From contig NZ_JAMXBF010000011.1 in the NCBI RefSeq assembly GCF_023823685.1, forward strand, positions 186,001-250,000: DNA of 64,000 bases. The letters run 5' to 3'. This document shows positions 18,126-27,064 of this stretch, piece by piece. Position numbers and translations under genes: made by a program. The notes below the pieces were generated by a model. It was not told the origin of the DNA, searched no databases, and saw only the letters and a list, made by a program, of their open reading frames with translations. Origin of the DNA: Pseudomonas subflava (GTDB taxonomy: Bacteria > Pseudomonadota > Gammaproteobacteria > Pseudomonadales > Pseudomonadaceae). Numbering within the stretch: the first letter of the stretch is position 1; every line of letters begins with the position of its first letter.

Positions 18126-20612
18126 TTAGGTCGGGGCCTCGGCTTCCTCGCCACGCTCCAGCGCCACCTGGCGGATCGACAGGCGAATCTCTGCCGGCAA
18201 CACGCGCTTGGCGGCACCCTCCACCAGCTCCGCCAGTTGCGGGTGGTGGCTGAGCTTGCCGTCGGCGTTCTGGCGCAGCACGCCCTGATCCAGCAGGGTC
18301 TGGATGAAGTGGCGGAACAGGCTCTTGTCGAAGAACTCCGGCGCGTTGAGGCCATGCAGAATCGACAGGCGCTGAGCCATCACCACGCAGAGGTTCTCCA
18401 GTTCTTCCGCGCTCAGGGCGTACTGCCCAGCATTGAGCAGCAGGGCGGTGGCCATGTAGAAGCGCTGCAGGGTCTGCACGATGGCGCGGGCCAGCAGGGT
18501 GAGCAGGACGAACTGGCGCGAGCTGGGCGCCGGGCGAATGAACATGTCGTCCTCGCGGCGCAGCAGATCCTGTTCGACGAACGCCTCCAGCCACTGGTCG
18601 ACCACACCTTCCAGCTCGTCCAGGGACCAGCGGATGAACAGCTCCGACTGCAGGTACGGATACAGCGCGGCCACGTAGCGCAGGATCTGCTCGCGGCTCA
18701 TGCGCGAGCTGCTGAGGAAGAAGCTAGCCAGCAGGGCGGGCAGGGCGAACACGTGCAGCACGTTGTTGCGGTAGTAGGTCATCAGGACGGCGTTCTGCTC
18801 GTCCAGGTAGAGGATCTTGCCCAGGGCGTCCTTCTGCTCGGCCAGCAGGTCCATGCTCTGCACGTAGCGAATCAGGTCCTGGCCATCGCCTTCCGGCAGG
18901 GTGGCATGTGGCGAGTAAGGCACCTTGCGCAGCAGCGCCAGGTACAGGTCGAGCACGCGGGCCAGGGCCTTTTCGTCCAGCGCCAGCTTGGCGGTGGAGA
19001 GCAGCGCCAGGCCGACCAAGTTGACCGGGTTGATCGCCGCGGCCTCGTTGAGGTGCTGGGCCACGCGCTCGCCGAGGCGATTGGTGGTCTGGTTCAGCCA
19101 CTCGGGGCGGTACTGGTCGCCGTAGTCCTGGCCGCGCCAGCCCGGTTGCTCGGCGTCGAGGAACTCGGCCAGCTTGATCGGCTCGCCGAAATTGACCCAG
19201 ACGCTGCCGAAGCGTTGCTTACGGATGGCGCCGATGACCTTGAAAATGTCGAAGATCGACTCCTTCTTCTTCGCCGCGCCGCGCAGCTCGCCCAGGTAGG
19301 TGCGGCCTTCGAGCACGCGCTCGTAGCCGATGTAGACCGGCACGAAGGCGATTGGCAGGCGCGACGAACGCAGGAAGCTGCGCAGCGTGATGGCCAGCAT
19401 GCCGGTCTTCGGCTGCAGGGTGCGGCCTGTGCGCGAGCGGCCGCCCTCGACGAAGTACTCGACCGGGAAGCCCTTGCTGAACAGCGTGTGCAGGTACTCG
19501 TTGAACACCGCGGTGTACAGCGGGTTGCCCTTGAAGGTGCGGCGCATGAAGAAGGCGCCGCCGCGGCGCAGCAGGCTGCCGACCACCGGCATGTTGAGGT
19601 TGATGCCGGCGGCGATGTGTGGAGGGGTCAGGCCGTTGCGGAACAGCAGGTAGGAAAGCAGCAGGTAGTCGATGTGGCTGCGGTGGCAGGGCACGTAGAT
19701 GATCTCGTGACCGTGGGCGATGTCGCGCACCGCCTCCAGGTGGTTGACCTGGATGCCCTCGTACAGCTTGTTCCAGAACCAGCTCAGCACCGTCTCGAGG
19801 AAGCGGATGGCGGTGTAGGTATAATCCGAGGCGATCTCGTTGCCGTAGCGCAGAGCCTGGGCCTCGGCCTTCTCGATGCCGATCTTCTCGCGCTCGGCCT
19901 CCTCGCGGATGGCCTGGCGCACCAGCGGGCCGTGGATCAGGCCTTTCACCAGGTTGCGCCGGTGCGACACGTCGGGGCCGATCACCGTGGTCTTCAGGTT
20001 GCGGAAGTGCACGCGCAGGATGCGCTGGACCATGCGCAGGGTGCGCTCGCGGCCCTTGTTCTGGTCGAGCAGCTCGCGCAGGTGGATCGGCGCGGAGAAC
20101 TGCACGCGGGTCTTGCGGCCGAGAATGAGGATGCTGACCAGCTTGCGCAGGCGCCCGGTGACCGCCCAGGTGTCGGCGAACAGCAGCTTCCACGGGCTGG
20201 TCTCGCGGTCCGGCGACTGGCCCCAGAACACGCTGACCGGGATGATCTGCGCGTCATCCAGGGCGTTGCCGTCGAGGCTGGCGAGGATGCGCTGCAGGGT
20301 GGGCGGAGCCCCGCGCTTGTCGTGGCCGCCGAACCAGCTCGGCGAGCGGGTCAGGTAGAAGAAGCCGGCCGGCTCCAGCTGGTCGCCCAGCGCCACCGGC
20401 AGCACCGGCCGCGGCAGGCCGGCCTTGCTGCATTCCCTGTCCACCACCGCCAGGTCCGCCGCCGAGGGTTGCTGCAGCACGTAGAACACCGGCTTGCTGC
20501 GATCCAGGCGCAGATTGAAGGACGACTGGTTGATGGTTTCCGAGCGTACCCAGAGAAAGAGCAGGCGGCGCAGGGCGCCGAAGGCGAGGCGGCGGAGCGG
20601 GGAGCGGGTCAT
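18126..20612 (-). CDS. plsB: glycerol-3-phosphate 1-O-acyltransferase
   Basis: PlsB makes lysophosphatidic acid from glycerol-3-phosphate and acyl-CoA or acyl-ACP, the first step of phospholipid synthesis at the inner membrane. The 828 residues match the family length. The catalytic HX4D is H310-D315 in [15 protein letters not shown]. The glycerol-phosphate-binding motifs follow: [34 protein letters not shown] and [17 protein letters not shown] chose [11 protein letters not shown] (20612) as start, since the longer frame adds 23 residues without family likeness. It is divergent from the Gld-like ABC operon. Confidence 0.96.
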   Translation of the reverse strand: MTRSPLRRLAFGALRRLLFLWVRSETINQSSFNLRLDRSKPVFYVLQQPSAADLAVVDRECSKAGLPRPVLPVALGDQLEPAGFFYLTRSPSWFGGHDKRGAPPTLQRILASLDGNALDDAQIIPVSVFWGQSPDRETSPWKLLFADTWAVTGRLRKLVSILILGRKTRVQFSAPIHLRELLDQNKGRERTLRMVQRILRVHFRNLKTTVIGPDVSHRRNLVKGLIHGPLVRQAIREEAEREKIGIEKAEAQALRYGNEIASDYTYTAIRFLETVLSWFWNKLYEGIQVNHLEAVRDIAHGHEIIYVPCHRSHIDYLLLSYLLFRNGLTPPHIAAGINLNMPVVGSLLRRGGAFFMRRTFKGNPLYTAVFNEYLHTLFSKGFPVEYFVEGGRSRTGRTLQPKTGMLAITLRSFLRSSRLPIAFVPVYIGYERVLEGRTYLGELRGAAKKKESIFDIFKVIGAIRKQRFGSVWVNFGEPIKLAEFLDAEQPGWRGQDYGDQYRPEWLNQTTNRLGERVAQHLNEAAAINPVNLVGLALLSTAKLALDEKALARVLDLYLALLRKVPYSPHATLPEGDGQDLIRYVQSMDLLAEQKDALGKILYLDEQNAVLMTYYRNNVLHVFALPALLASFFLSSSRMSREQILRYVAALYPYLQSELFIRWSLDELEGVVDQWLEAFVEQDLLRREDDMFIRPAPSSRQFVLLTLLARAIVQTLQRFYMATALLLNAGQYALSAEELENLCVVMAQRLSILHGLNAPEFFDKSLFRHFIQTLLDQGVLRQNADGKLSHHPQLAELVEGAAKRVLPAEIRLSIRQVALERGEEAEAPT

Positions 20613-20917
20613 AGAGTGCGGCTGTGGAAACGAGCGGTTGCTCGGGGCGGCTAGTGTGCCGCATTCGCCCCTTCGCGGCAAAAAGCGTGCGGCTACAAGT
20701 GTTCACTGCAACCCGCGTGGCGCCTGGCCTGTGGCGCCGCACGGGCAGGCGAGGCGGGCGCATGCGCGGGGCGTGGCGGCCAACATCCCGCCGGATCTGC
20801 AACTTTTCCTAAAACCGCTTGTCTTGCCTTGCCGTCGGTCGACTTTTATAGTCCGCCAGCGTTTGCAAGACCCCCGTGGTCAGCATGGCCAGGGGTTCTC
20901 CCGTCGGGACGAGAGCC
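20613..20917. other. intergenic region between plsB and the Gld-like ABC operon
   Basis: This 305-base stretch separates divergent genes. It holds the candidate promoter of the ABC operon near its right end, described separately. I see no open frame with Pseudomonas-like coding character, no RNA gene and no repeat in the rest, and I could not find a clear plsB promoter. Confidence 0.5.
20824..20852 (+). promoter_or_regulatory. sigma70 promoter of the Gld-like ABC operon
   Basis: TTGCCT (20824-20829), 17 bases, TATAGT (20847-20852). The spacing is ideal, with four or five of six matches in each box, ending 65 bases before the ATG of the ATPase gene. Confidence 0.6.
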
Positions 20918-21838
20918 ATGATCGAAATAAAAAATCTAACCAAGCGTTTTGCCCATCACACGGCCGTCGATGGCCTCAGCTTCACGGTCCAGCAGGGGGA
21001 AGTGCTGGGCTTCCTCGGTCCCAACGGGGCCGGTAAATCCACCACCATGAAGATGCTCACCGGGTTCCTGGCGCCGACTTCCGGCACCGCCAGCGTCCTC
21101 GGCTTCGACATCCAGCGCGACACCCTCAAGGCCCAGCAGCAGATCGGCTACCTGCCCGAAGGCGCGCCCTGCTATGGCGACATGACGGTGCGCGGCTTCC
21201 TGGAGTTCATCGCCGAAGTCCGCGGCTATCGCGGCGCCGAGAAGAAGCAGCGGGTGCTGCGCGCGGTCGAGCAGGTCGAGCTGGAGAAGGTGCTGGAGCA
21301 GAGCATCGAGACCCTGTCCAAGGGCTTCAAGCGCCGCGTCGGCCTGGCCCAGGCGATCCTCCACGATCCCAAGGTGCTGATCCTCGACGAGCCCACCGAC
21401 GGCCTCGACCCGAATCAGAAGCACCAGGTGCGCCAGCTGATCCAGAGCCTGGCCAGGGACAAGATCGTGATCATCTCCACCCACATCCTCGAAGAGGTGT
21501 CGGCCGTGTGCACCCGCGCCGTGGTGATCGCCGCCGGCAAGCTGGTGGCCGACGGCACGCCGTTCGAACTGGAGAGCCGTTCGCGCTACCACCAGGCGGT
21601 GACCCTTGTGGCTGACGGCGAGCTGGATCGCGCCGCCCTGGCCGCGGTGCCGGGCGTGATCGGCGTGGAAGACAACGCCGACGGCAGCCTGACGCTGCTG
21701 GCCCAGCCGGGCCAGGTGATCTTTCCGCAGGTCAACGAGTTGATTCGCCAGCGCGGCTGGCAGGTCAAGGAGCTGGACGTGGAACGCGGCCGGCTCGATG
21801 AAGTGTTCCGCAGCCTGACCCGGGGAGAGGCGGCATGA
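20918..21838 (+). CDS. ABC transporter ATP-binding protein, GldA-like
   Basis: The 306-residue ATPase has Walker A GPNGAGKST at residues 34-42, the signature LSKGFKRRVGLAQ and Walker B VLILDEPTDGLDP. The switch histidine lies in IISTHILEEV. The C-terminal extension (about 220-306) is the DUF4162-like regulatory tail found on ABC-2 type ATPases. The start at 20918 (MIEIKNLTKRF) is chosen by family alignment over an upstream in-frame ATG. It overlaps the permease gene by ATGA. With the next three genes it forms a GldA-GldF-GldG-type set whose substrate is unknown. Confidence 0.93.
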   Translation: MIEIKNLTKRFAHHTAVDGLSFTVQQGEVLGFLGPNGAGKSTTMKMLTGFLAPTSGTASVLGFDIQRDTLKAQQQIGYLPEGAPCYGDMTVRGFLEFIAEVRGYRGAEKKQRVLRAVEQVELEKVLEQSIETLSKGFKRRVGLAQAILHDPKVLILDEPTDGLDPNQKHQVRQLIQSLARDKIVIISTHILEEVSAVCTRAVVIAAGKLVADGTPFELESRSRYHQAVTLVADGELDRAALAAVPGVIGVEDNADGSLTLLAQPGQVIFPQVNELIRQRGWQVKELDVERGRLDEVFRSLTRGEAA

Positions 21839-22566
21839 AGCAGTTGCCCGTAGTCTTCAAACGCGAGCTGGCCAGCTATTTCGCCACGCCGCTCGCCTAT
21901 GTGTTCATCCTGATCTTCCTGGTGCTGTCCGGGGTCTTCACCTTCTACCTCGGCGGCTTCTACGAAAGCGGCCAGGCGGACCTGGCGCCGTTCTTCAACT
22001 TCCACCCATGGCTCTACCTGTTCCTGGTGCCGGCCATCGCCATGCGCCTGTGGGCCGAGGAGCGCAAGTCCGGCTCCATCGAGCTGCTGATGACCCTGCC
22101 GATCACCCGCGCCGAGGCGGTGCTGGGCAAGTTCCTCGCCGCCTGGGTATTCGCCGGCATCGCCCTGCTGCTGACCTTCCCGATGATCATCACGGTCAAC
22201 TACCTGGGCCAGCCGGACAACGGCGCGATCTTCACCGGCTACATCGGCAGCTGGCTGCTGGCCGGCTCCTACCTCGCCATCGGCTCGTGCATGTCGGCCC
22301 TGGCGAAGAACCAGGTGATCGCCTTCATCCTCGCCGTCAGCGCCTGCTTCCTGTTCATCGTCAGCGGTTTTCCGATGGTGCTCGACGCACTGGCCTGGGC
22401 GCCGCAGTGGCTGCTCGATGCGGTTGCCTCGCTGTCCTTCCTGACCCGCTTCGACGCGATCAGCAAGGGCGTGATCGACCTGCGCGACCTGCTCTATTTC
22501 ATTTCCCTGATGGCTGCCTGGCTCGCCGCCACCGCCATCGTGGTCGATCTGAAGAAGGCTGACTGA
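21835..22566 (+). CDS. ABC-2 type permease, GldF-like
   Basis: The 243-residue membrane protein has about six membrane helices and the N-terminal KRELASYFATPLAYVFI typical of the GldF/NosY-type ABC-2 permeases. The conserved loop RLWAEERKSGSIELLMTLPI couples to the ATPase. Its start overlaps the ATPase stop (ATGA), showing translational coupling. The next gene follows after 3 bases. The transported substrate cannot be deduced; in Bacteroidetes GldF belongs to a gliding-related transporter, but Pseudomonas does not glide that way. Confidence 0.92.
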   Translation: MKQLPVVFKRELASYFATPLAYVFILIFLVLSGVFTFYLGGFYESGQADLAPFFNFHPWLYLFLVPAIAMRLWAEERKSGSIELLMTLPITRAEAVLGKFLAAWVFAGIALLLTFPMIITVNYLGQPDNGAIFTGYIGSWLLAGSYLAIGSCMSALAKNQVIAFILAVSACFLFIVSGFPMVLDALAWAPQWLLDAVASLSFLTRFDAISKGVIDLRDLLYFISLMAAWLAATAIVVDLKKAD

Positions 22567-22569
22567 CCC

Positions 22570-24402
22570 ATGAAGAAACTGATGTATTCCGGCGTCGGCC
22601 TGCTGCTGATCGCCGTGGCCTTCCTGGCCTTCAACATGCTCTCCGCGCTGGGCCTGGGCGGCGTCCGCCTGGACCTGACCGAGCAGAAGCTCTACACCAT
22701 CTCCGAGGGCACCGAGCGCATCCTCGGCGAGCTCGAAGAGCCGATCAACCTGTACTTCTTCTACTCCGACAAGGCCGCCCACGACCTGCCGGTGCTGCGC
22801 AACTACGCGGTGCGCGTGGAGGAAATGCTGCGTGCCTACGAGCGCGAGGCGAACGGCAAGATCAAGCTGCACGTCATCGACCCGGAGCCCTTCTCCGAGG
22901 ATGAGGACAAGGCCGCGAGCTTCGGCCTGCAGGCCGTGCCGGCGAACCAGAGCGGCGAGCAGATCTACTTCGGCCTGGCCGGCACCAATGCGGTGGACGA
23001 TCAGCAGGTCATCCCGTTCTTCCCGCTGGATCAGGAAGAATTCCTCGAGTACCAGCTGAGCCAGCTGGTGCAGGGCCTGGCCAAGCCGGAGCGCCCGGTG
23101 ATCGGCCTGCTCTCCGGGCTGCAGCTCAACGGCGGCTTCGACATGATGGCGCGCCAGCCGACCGCACCCTGGATGGTGATGGAGGAAGTGCGCCAGCTGT
23201 TCAAGATCGACAGCCTCAAGGCCGGCGTCGACAAGATCCCGGACGAGGTCTCGGTGCTGCTGCTGGTGCACCCGAAGAGCCTGCCGCAGCCGACCCTCTA
23301 CGCCATCGACCAGTTCGTGCTGCGCGGCGGCAAGCTGCTGGTGTTCGTCGACCCGCTCAGCGAGGCGGACAACGCGCAGCCGATGATGCCGGGCGACCAG
23401 CCCGAAAAAGCGTCGGACCTGGCGCCGCTGTTCAAGGCCTGGGGCCTGCGCCTGATCCCGGGCAAGGTGCTGGGCGACGGCTCCTATGCGCTGTCGGTGA
23501 GCATGGGTCAGGGCCAGCGCCCGGCACGCCATGCCGCCTGGCTGGCGCTGCCGCAGCGGGCGATGAACCAGGACGACGTGGCCACCTCCAGCCTGGAGAG
23601 CCTGAACATCGCCACCGCCGGCATCCTCGAACCGGTCGAAGGCGCCAAGACCCAGTTCGTGCCGCTGCTGCAGAGCTCGGAATACGCCATGCCGTTCGAT
23701 GCCGCGCGCTTCGCCACCCTGGCCAATCCGGAGGAGCTGATCCGCGACCTGGAGCCGACCGGCGAGCGCTACGCCATCGCCGCGCGCATCAGCGGTCCGG
23801 CGCAGTCCGCCTTCCCCGAGGGTATCGAGGGGCAGAAGGACGGCCTGAAGTCGGCTGACAACATCAACGTGATCGCCGTGGCCGACACCGACCTGCTCAC
23901 CGACCGCATGTGGGTGCAGGTGCAGGACTTCTTCGGCCAGCGCGTGCCGCAGCCGTTCGCCGACAACGCCGGCTTCGCCATCAACGCCCTGGACAACCTG
24001 TCCGGCAGCGATGCGCTGATCAGCGTGCGCTCGCGCGGTCGCTTCAGCCGCCCGTTCGAGGTGGTCGAGGCCCTGCAGCGCGAGGCCGAGGCGCAGTTCC
24101 GGGTCAAGGAAGAGGACCTGCAGAAGCGCCTGGCCGAGACCGACCAGAAGCTCGCCTCGCTGCAGCAGCAGGACCCGAGCAAGGCGCTGGAGCTGACCCC
24201 CGAGCAGCAGGCCACGGTGCAGCAGTTCATCGCCGAGAAGCTGCGCATCCGCAAGGAGCTGCGCGAGGTGCGCTTCCAGCTCAACGCGCAGATCGAGGAC
24301 CTGGGCCGCACCCTCAAGCTGGCCAACATCCTCGCCGTGCCACTGCTGCTGACCCTCGGCGTGCTGGCACTGTGGCTGTGGCGCCGGCGCAAGGCCGCGT
24401 GA
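22570..24402 (+). CDS. GldG-family auxiliary component of ABC system
   Basis: The 610-residue protein has one N-terminal membrane helix (about 7-27), a large periplasmic region and a C-terminal helix followed by RRRKAA. The start of the soluble region, RLDLTEQKLYTISEGTERIL, is the hallmark of the GldG / ABC-type uncharacterised family. The middle has KLLVFVDPLSE and a VIAVADTDLLTDRMWV segment also seen in GldG. Residues about 490-590 form a long Gln/Glu/Lys-rich coiled coil. Its role is probably to work outside the membrane with the ATPase/permease pair, which is inferred from operon structure. Confidence 0.88.
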   Translation: MKKLMYSGVGLLLIAVAFLAFNMLSALGLGGVRLDLTEQKLYTISEGTERILGELEEPINLYFFYSDKAAHDLPVLRNYAVRVEEMLRAYEREANGKIKLHVIDPEPFSEDEDKAASFGLQAVPANQSGEQIYFGLAGTNAVDDQQVIPFFPLDQEEFLEYQLSQLVQGLAKPERPVIGLLSGLQLNGGFDMMARQPTAPWMVMEEVRQLFKIDSLKAGVDKIPDEVSVLLLVHPKSLPQPTLYAIDQFVLRGGKLLVFVDPLSEADNAQPMMPGDQPEKASDLAPLFKAWGLRLIPGKVLGDGSYALSVSMGQGQRPARHAAWLALPQRAMNQDDVATSSLESLNIATAGILEPVEGAKTQFVPLLQSSEYAMPFDAARFATLANPEELIRDLEPTGERYAIAARISGPAQSAFPEGIEGQKDGLKSADNINVIAVADTDLLTDRMWVQVQDFFGQRVPQPFADNAGFAINALDNLSGSDALISVRSRGRFSRPFEVVEALQREAEAQFRVKEEDLQKRLAETDQKLASLQQQDPSKALELTPEQQATVQQFIAEKLRIRKELREVRFQLNAQIEDLGRTLKLANILAVPLLLTLGVLALWLWRRRKAA

Positions 24403-24407
24403 TGCTT

Positions 24408-24482
24408 TAACCCCTCTCCCACGTGTGGGAGAGGGGTAGGGGAGAGGGTGGATGCCGATTCCCTACCCCTAACCCTCTCCAC
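24408..24482. repeat. dispersed-type intergenic palindrome
   Basis: CCCCTCTCCCAC (24411-24422) pairs with GTGGGAGAGGGG (24425-24436), and a second pair, GGAGAGGGT / ACCCTCTCC, lies just downstream. This double CCCTCTCC-type palindrome resembles intergenic repeats common in proteobacteria. It separates the GldG and DUF4340 genes of one operon and may affect their relative expression. Confidence 0.6.
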
Positions 24483-24554
24483 TGGGCGTGCCCCCGTTTA
24501 CGGAAGAGAGGATCCCCTTTCTCGAGTTCTACTCCTGCCTAAGGAGACAAGGCT

Positions 24555-25529
24555 ATGAATCGCAGATCCCTCTTCGTTCTGGCGGTGCTGGCGATGGCCC
24601 TGGTGGCCGGCTGGTACTTTACCAGTCAGGTCGGCAGGCCGCAGGCGCCGGTTCAGGCCGAGGCCTGGTTGCCGGGCCTGCAGCCGGAACAGGTGAACGC
24701 CATCGTGGTACAGCGCGCCGGCCAGCCGCAGGTGCGCCTGGAGCGCCGCGAGCAGGGCTGGGTGGTGCCGGCCAAGGCCGATTACCCAGCCGATCAGGCC
24801 GCGGTGAACAGGCTGCTCACGGCCCTGGCCGAGGCACGCAAGGTCGAGCCGCGTACCGCCAATCCCGAGCTGCACGGTCGTCTCGGCCTGGCCGATAAGG
24901 GCGCCGCGGAGGAGCAGGGCGTACGCCTCACGCTGGAGCGGGGCGAGCCGCCGCTGAGCCTGCTGATCGGCAACGCCGGCCAGCAGTCGGGGCAGCTGGT
25001 GCGTCGGGCCGACGAGGCGCAGAGCTGGCTGGTCAGCCAGCGCATCGAGCTGCCGGCCAGCGAACTGGCGTGGCTGGACCGTCGCGTCGTTGCCGTGCCC
25101 TTCGCCGAGGTGCGCACGCTGGACCTGCGCCACACCGGCGGCGAGCGGCTGACGCTGTTCCGCGACAAGGCCGGGGATGCCCATCTGCAGGTGCGCGATC
25201 TGCCCAAGGGCAAGCGACTGGCCTTCGAGGGCGCCGCCGATGGTATGGCGCGCTTCTTCGAAGACCTGCGCTTCGCCGATGCCGCGCCGCTCGCACAACT
25301 GACCTTCACCGGCGAGCCGACGCTGCAATTCACCCTCGACACCTTCGCCGGCAAGCGCCTGAAGGGGCGGACGTATGCCAAGGGCGATCAGCACTGGTTG
25401 CTGCTGGAGCAGGGCAGCGATCTGCCGCCCGCCGAGCTGCCCGGGCGCAGCGACTGGGCCTATCGCCTCGAGCCCCATCAGTATCAGAGCCTGGCCAGAA
25501 AGTTGACCGATGTGCTAGCCGATAAGTGA
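24555..25529 (+). CDS. DUF4340 domain protein, partner of the Gld-like ABC system
   Basis: The 324-residue protein begins with a membrane anchor (about 5-24, SLFVLAVLAMALVAGWYF). It continues with a periplasmic DUF4340 domain marked by EQVNAIVVQRAGQPQVRLER, VVPAKADYPADQAAVNRLL and RLGLADKGAAEEQGVRLTLE. The last part, LPGRSDWAYRLEPHQYQSL, is a weaker repeat. DUF4340 proteins regularly accompany GldG in gammaproteobacteria, and the function is unknown. It lies 152 bases after the GldG gene with a palindrome between. AAGGAGACAAGG gives a strong ribosome binding site. Confidence 0.87.
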   Translation: MNRRSLFVLAVLAMALVAGWYFTSQVGRPQAPVQAEAWLPGLQPEQVNAIVVQRAGQPQVRLERREQGWVVPAKADYPADQAAVNRLLTALAEARKVEPRTANPELHGRLGLADKGAAEEQGVRLTLERGEPPLSLLIGNAGQQSGQLVRRADEAQSWLVSQRIELPASELAWLDRRVVAVPFAEVRTLDLRHTGGERLTLFRDKAGDAHLQVRDLPKGKRLAFEGAADGMARFFEDLRFADAAPLAQLTFTGEPTLQFTLDTFAGKRLKGRTYAKGDQHWLLLEQGSDLPPAELPGRSDWAYRLEPHQYQSLARKLTDVLADK

Positions 25530-25537
25530 GCGAAAAG

Positions 25538-25570
25538 GGCTGCAGCCCATGCGCCATGGGGCTTGCAGCC
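25538..25570 (+). terminator. two-tier hairpin after the DUF4340 gene
   Basis: GGCTGCA-GCCCATG pairs with CATGGGGC-T-TGCAGCC around a CGC loop, 9 bases after the stop. The tail is GGCCGAAAAAA, not a T run, so it is a likely 3' end structure but a doubtful intrinsic terminator on this strand. Confidence 0.4.
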
Positions 25571-25585
25571 GGCCGAAAAAATCCC

Positions 25586-25613
25586 TTGGCAAGACGAACG
25601 CTTGTTTTATACT
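25586..25613 (+). promoter_or_regulatory. sigma70 promoter of the cold-shock gene
   Basis: TTGGCA (25586-25591) and TATACT (25608-25613) are separated by 16 bases and each match five of six consensus positions. Transcription from about 25620 would give a leader of roughly 140 bases, the long untranslated leader typical of cold-shock genes. Confidence 0.65.
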
Positions 25614-25758
25614 CCCGTTGCGGTCGCATTAGGACGCCTTTCGGAATACCGCTCCACGCTCGTTTTGGCCGGGGTCGGAAAGAAGAAAAAGAACGTTTGC
25701 GCCGAACCGTCGAAGCCCGCAAGGGCCACAACAAAATCGAGAATCGAGGGAAGTGGTA

Positions 25759-25968
25759 ATGGCTGATCGTGAGGTCGGAACCGTCAAGTGGTTCAATGAT
25801 TCCAAGGGGTATGGCTTCATTCAACGCGAAAGCGGCCCGGACGTGTTCGTCCACTACCGCGCCATTCGTGGCGAGGGTCACCGCACTCTGGTTGAAGGCC
25901 AGCAGGTGGAGTTCTCCGTGATCCAGGGCCAGAAGGGCCTGCAAGCGGAAGACGTATCGAAGGTCTAA
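25759..25968 (+). CDS. cold-shock domain protein (CspA family)
   Basis: The 69-residue single-domain nucleic-acid chaperone has the RNP1 motif KGYGFI (after GTVKWFNDS) and the RNP2 motif VFVHY. Such proteins melt RNA structure at low temperature or during growth changes. I start at the ATG (25759), 5 bases after GGGAAG; a GTG two codons upstream is in frame but less likely. The gene stands alone with its own promoter and terminator, just before rlmA-dapE-ndvB. I recall a 69-residue cold-shock gene in the equivalent place in P. aeruginosa. Confidence 0.95.
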   Translation: MADREVGTVKWFNDSKGYGFIQRESGPDVFVHYRAIRGEGHRTLVEGQQVEFSVIQGQKGLQAEDVSKV

Positions 25969-25983
25969 GACCCGCGCTACACG

Positions 25984-26018
25984 ACAAAAGGCCCGTCATC
26001 GACGGGCCTTTTGTTTTT
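25984..26018 (+). terminator. Rho-independent terminator of the cold-shock gene
   Basis: A perfect 14-bp stem (ACAAAAGGCCCGTC / GACGGGCCTTTTGT) around ATC is followed by TTTT, 15 bases after the stop codon. It is among the strongest terminators in the window. Confidence 0.93.
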
Positions 26019-26021
26019 CGG

Positions 26022-26424
26022 CTAGGCGGTTTCGCCGCCGGCCTTGACGGCCAGGACATAGGACGCGTGATCGTCTGGAAAGGCTCTGATCGTGAAGGGG
26101 CCGAATACTTTCCGGATGTCACCAGCTGCCCATCGTGGGAAACCCCCACATGGGAATGTCCGCTGGCGATCCTTTCGCAGCTGATCTCCAGCCGCAGCAC
26201 GGAGGGCAGCTTCGTCGTCAGCAGTGCGGGCGGGGAGAACAGGCCGGGATCTCCTGTAATGGGGAGGCGGCGAGCCTGATGGCCTGGCTGGCGACAAGGT
26301 TATCCGGGCTGGAATCGACCCAGACTTCGACCGAGAACATGGAGGACTCCCGCCTGTCATCGGGTGCGCACTAGGCCAGCAGCGGGGCGGTCGCCAGTGC
26401 GCCGAGAAACTCGCGTCGCTTCAT
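26022..26424 (-). pseudogene. decayed secreted or lipoprotein-like gene
   Basis: From 26424 leftward the sequence encodes MKRREFLGALATAPLLA, then TAG, then CAPDDR, which looks like an export signal interrupted by a stop just before a lipobox-like Cys. The same frame goes on to SPDNLVASQAIRLAASP. Coding-like sequence then shifts frame (ITGDPGLFSPPALLTTKLPS and onward to GQLVTSG), and shifts again to end PFTIRAFPDDHASYVLAVKA before a TAG. At least one nonsense and two frameshift changes are therefore needed to rebuild about 130 residues. I do not recognise the family. It could also be non-coding sequence with chance frames. Confidence 0.5.
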
Positions 26425-26463
26425 GCGCGGCTCCGCTGGTTCGAGAACGTATGAGGGCGATGC

Positions 26464-26835
26464 TCAATCCGTACGCCAGACGATTTCCTGCTCGCCCTCG
26501 GCGTCGATCTTGATCCAGCGATCCGCCTCTTCCTCGGCCTCTTCCTCGCTCCAGCCACCGGGCGCGCAGCGCACCTGCACGCCGAGCGCGGCGTAGGCGG
26601 CGCGGGCGCAGGCCAGGTCGTCGGCCCAGGGCGTGGCGTCGCTTTCCAGGTAGAGGCTGTGCCACTTGCCCACGGCCTTCGGCAGCCAGGTCACCGGTAC
26701 ATCGCCGGCGTGGCACTTGAAGGTCTGGCCCTGCTGGCGCCATTCACTGACCGGGCCGATGGCCTCGCCCAGCCAGACGGTCACGGCCTGCTGGTCGGCG
26801 TCCTTCAGATAGATCTCGATATCGGGTTGGCGCAT
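26464..26835 (-). CDS. hypothetical acidic protein, function unknown
   Basis: The 123-residue protein has no signal peptide or membrane helix. It starts MRQPDIEIYLKDADQQAVTVWL (strand-like) and contains SDATPWADDLACARAAYAAL. It ends with a strongly acidic segment (WSEEEAEEEADRWIKIDAE). The ATG at 26835 is preceded by GGCTCTCTAGG-like sequence with a weak ribosome binding site. An extended frame further upstream would run into the inverted-repeat element. From memory, small proteins of this kind occur in many Pseudomonas next to rlmA. No function can be assigned. Confidence 0.75.
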   Translation of the reverse strand: MRQPDIEIYLKDADQQAVTVWLGEAIGPVSEWRQQGQTFKCHAGDVPVTWLPKAVGKWHSLYLESDATPWADDLACARAAYAALGVQVRCAPGGWSEEEAEEEADRWIKIDAEGEQEIVWRTD

Positions 26836-26853
26836 GGCGGGCTCTCTAGGTTC

Positions 26854-27064
26854 GGTTCGGTACGAGAAATCGTCTAGCGAAGGTCGGGCTAGGCTCGGCG
26901 CCCCCGGCAAAAGTCGGTGAGGACGCGGAGTTTACGCGTTGTAAATGAGCAGTACTCGCTTCGCTCGCCCTTCGGGTCGCGCTGAAGCGCGTTAGCCGCA
27001 AGCGGCTTTCCGAACCGGCTTTCAACGACGCATGGCCAAGCGCAGACATTTATCGTGCCGAACC
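26854..27064. repeat. inverted-repeat-bounded intergenic element at the 3' end of rlmA
   Basis: The outer arms are 26854-26875 and 27044-27064, matching at 19 of 21 positions with one extra base. The right arm covers the rlmA stop codon (27050-27052). The interior contains GAGGACGCGGAGTTTACG, then CGCTGAAGCGCG-type palindromes and TTTCAACGACGCATGGCC. The first and last of these modules recur in the element next to dapD at 35636-35849. It has no coding capacity that I can support. Confidence 0.7.

Noticed and set aside
18090..20654. An 854-codon open frame antisense to plsB
   Set aside because: plsB has its catalytic HX4D and family length, so the opposite frame is a shadow.
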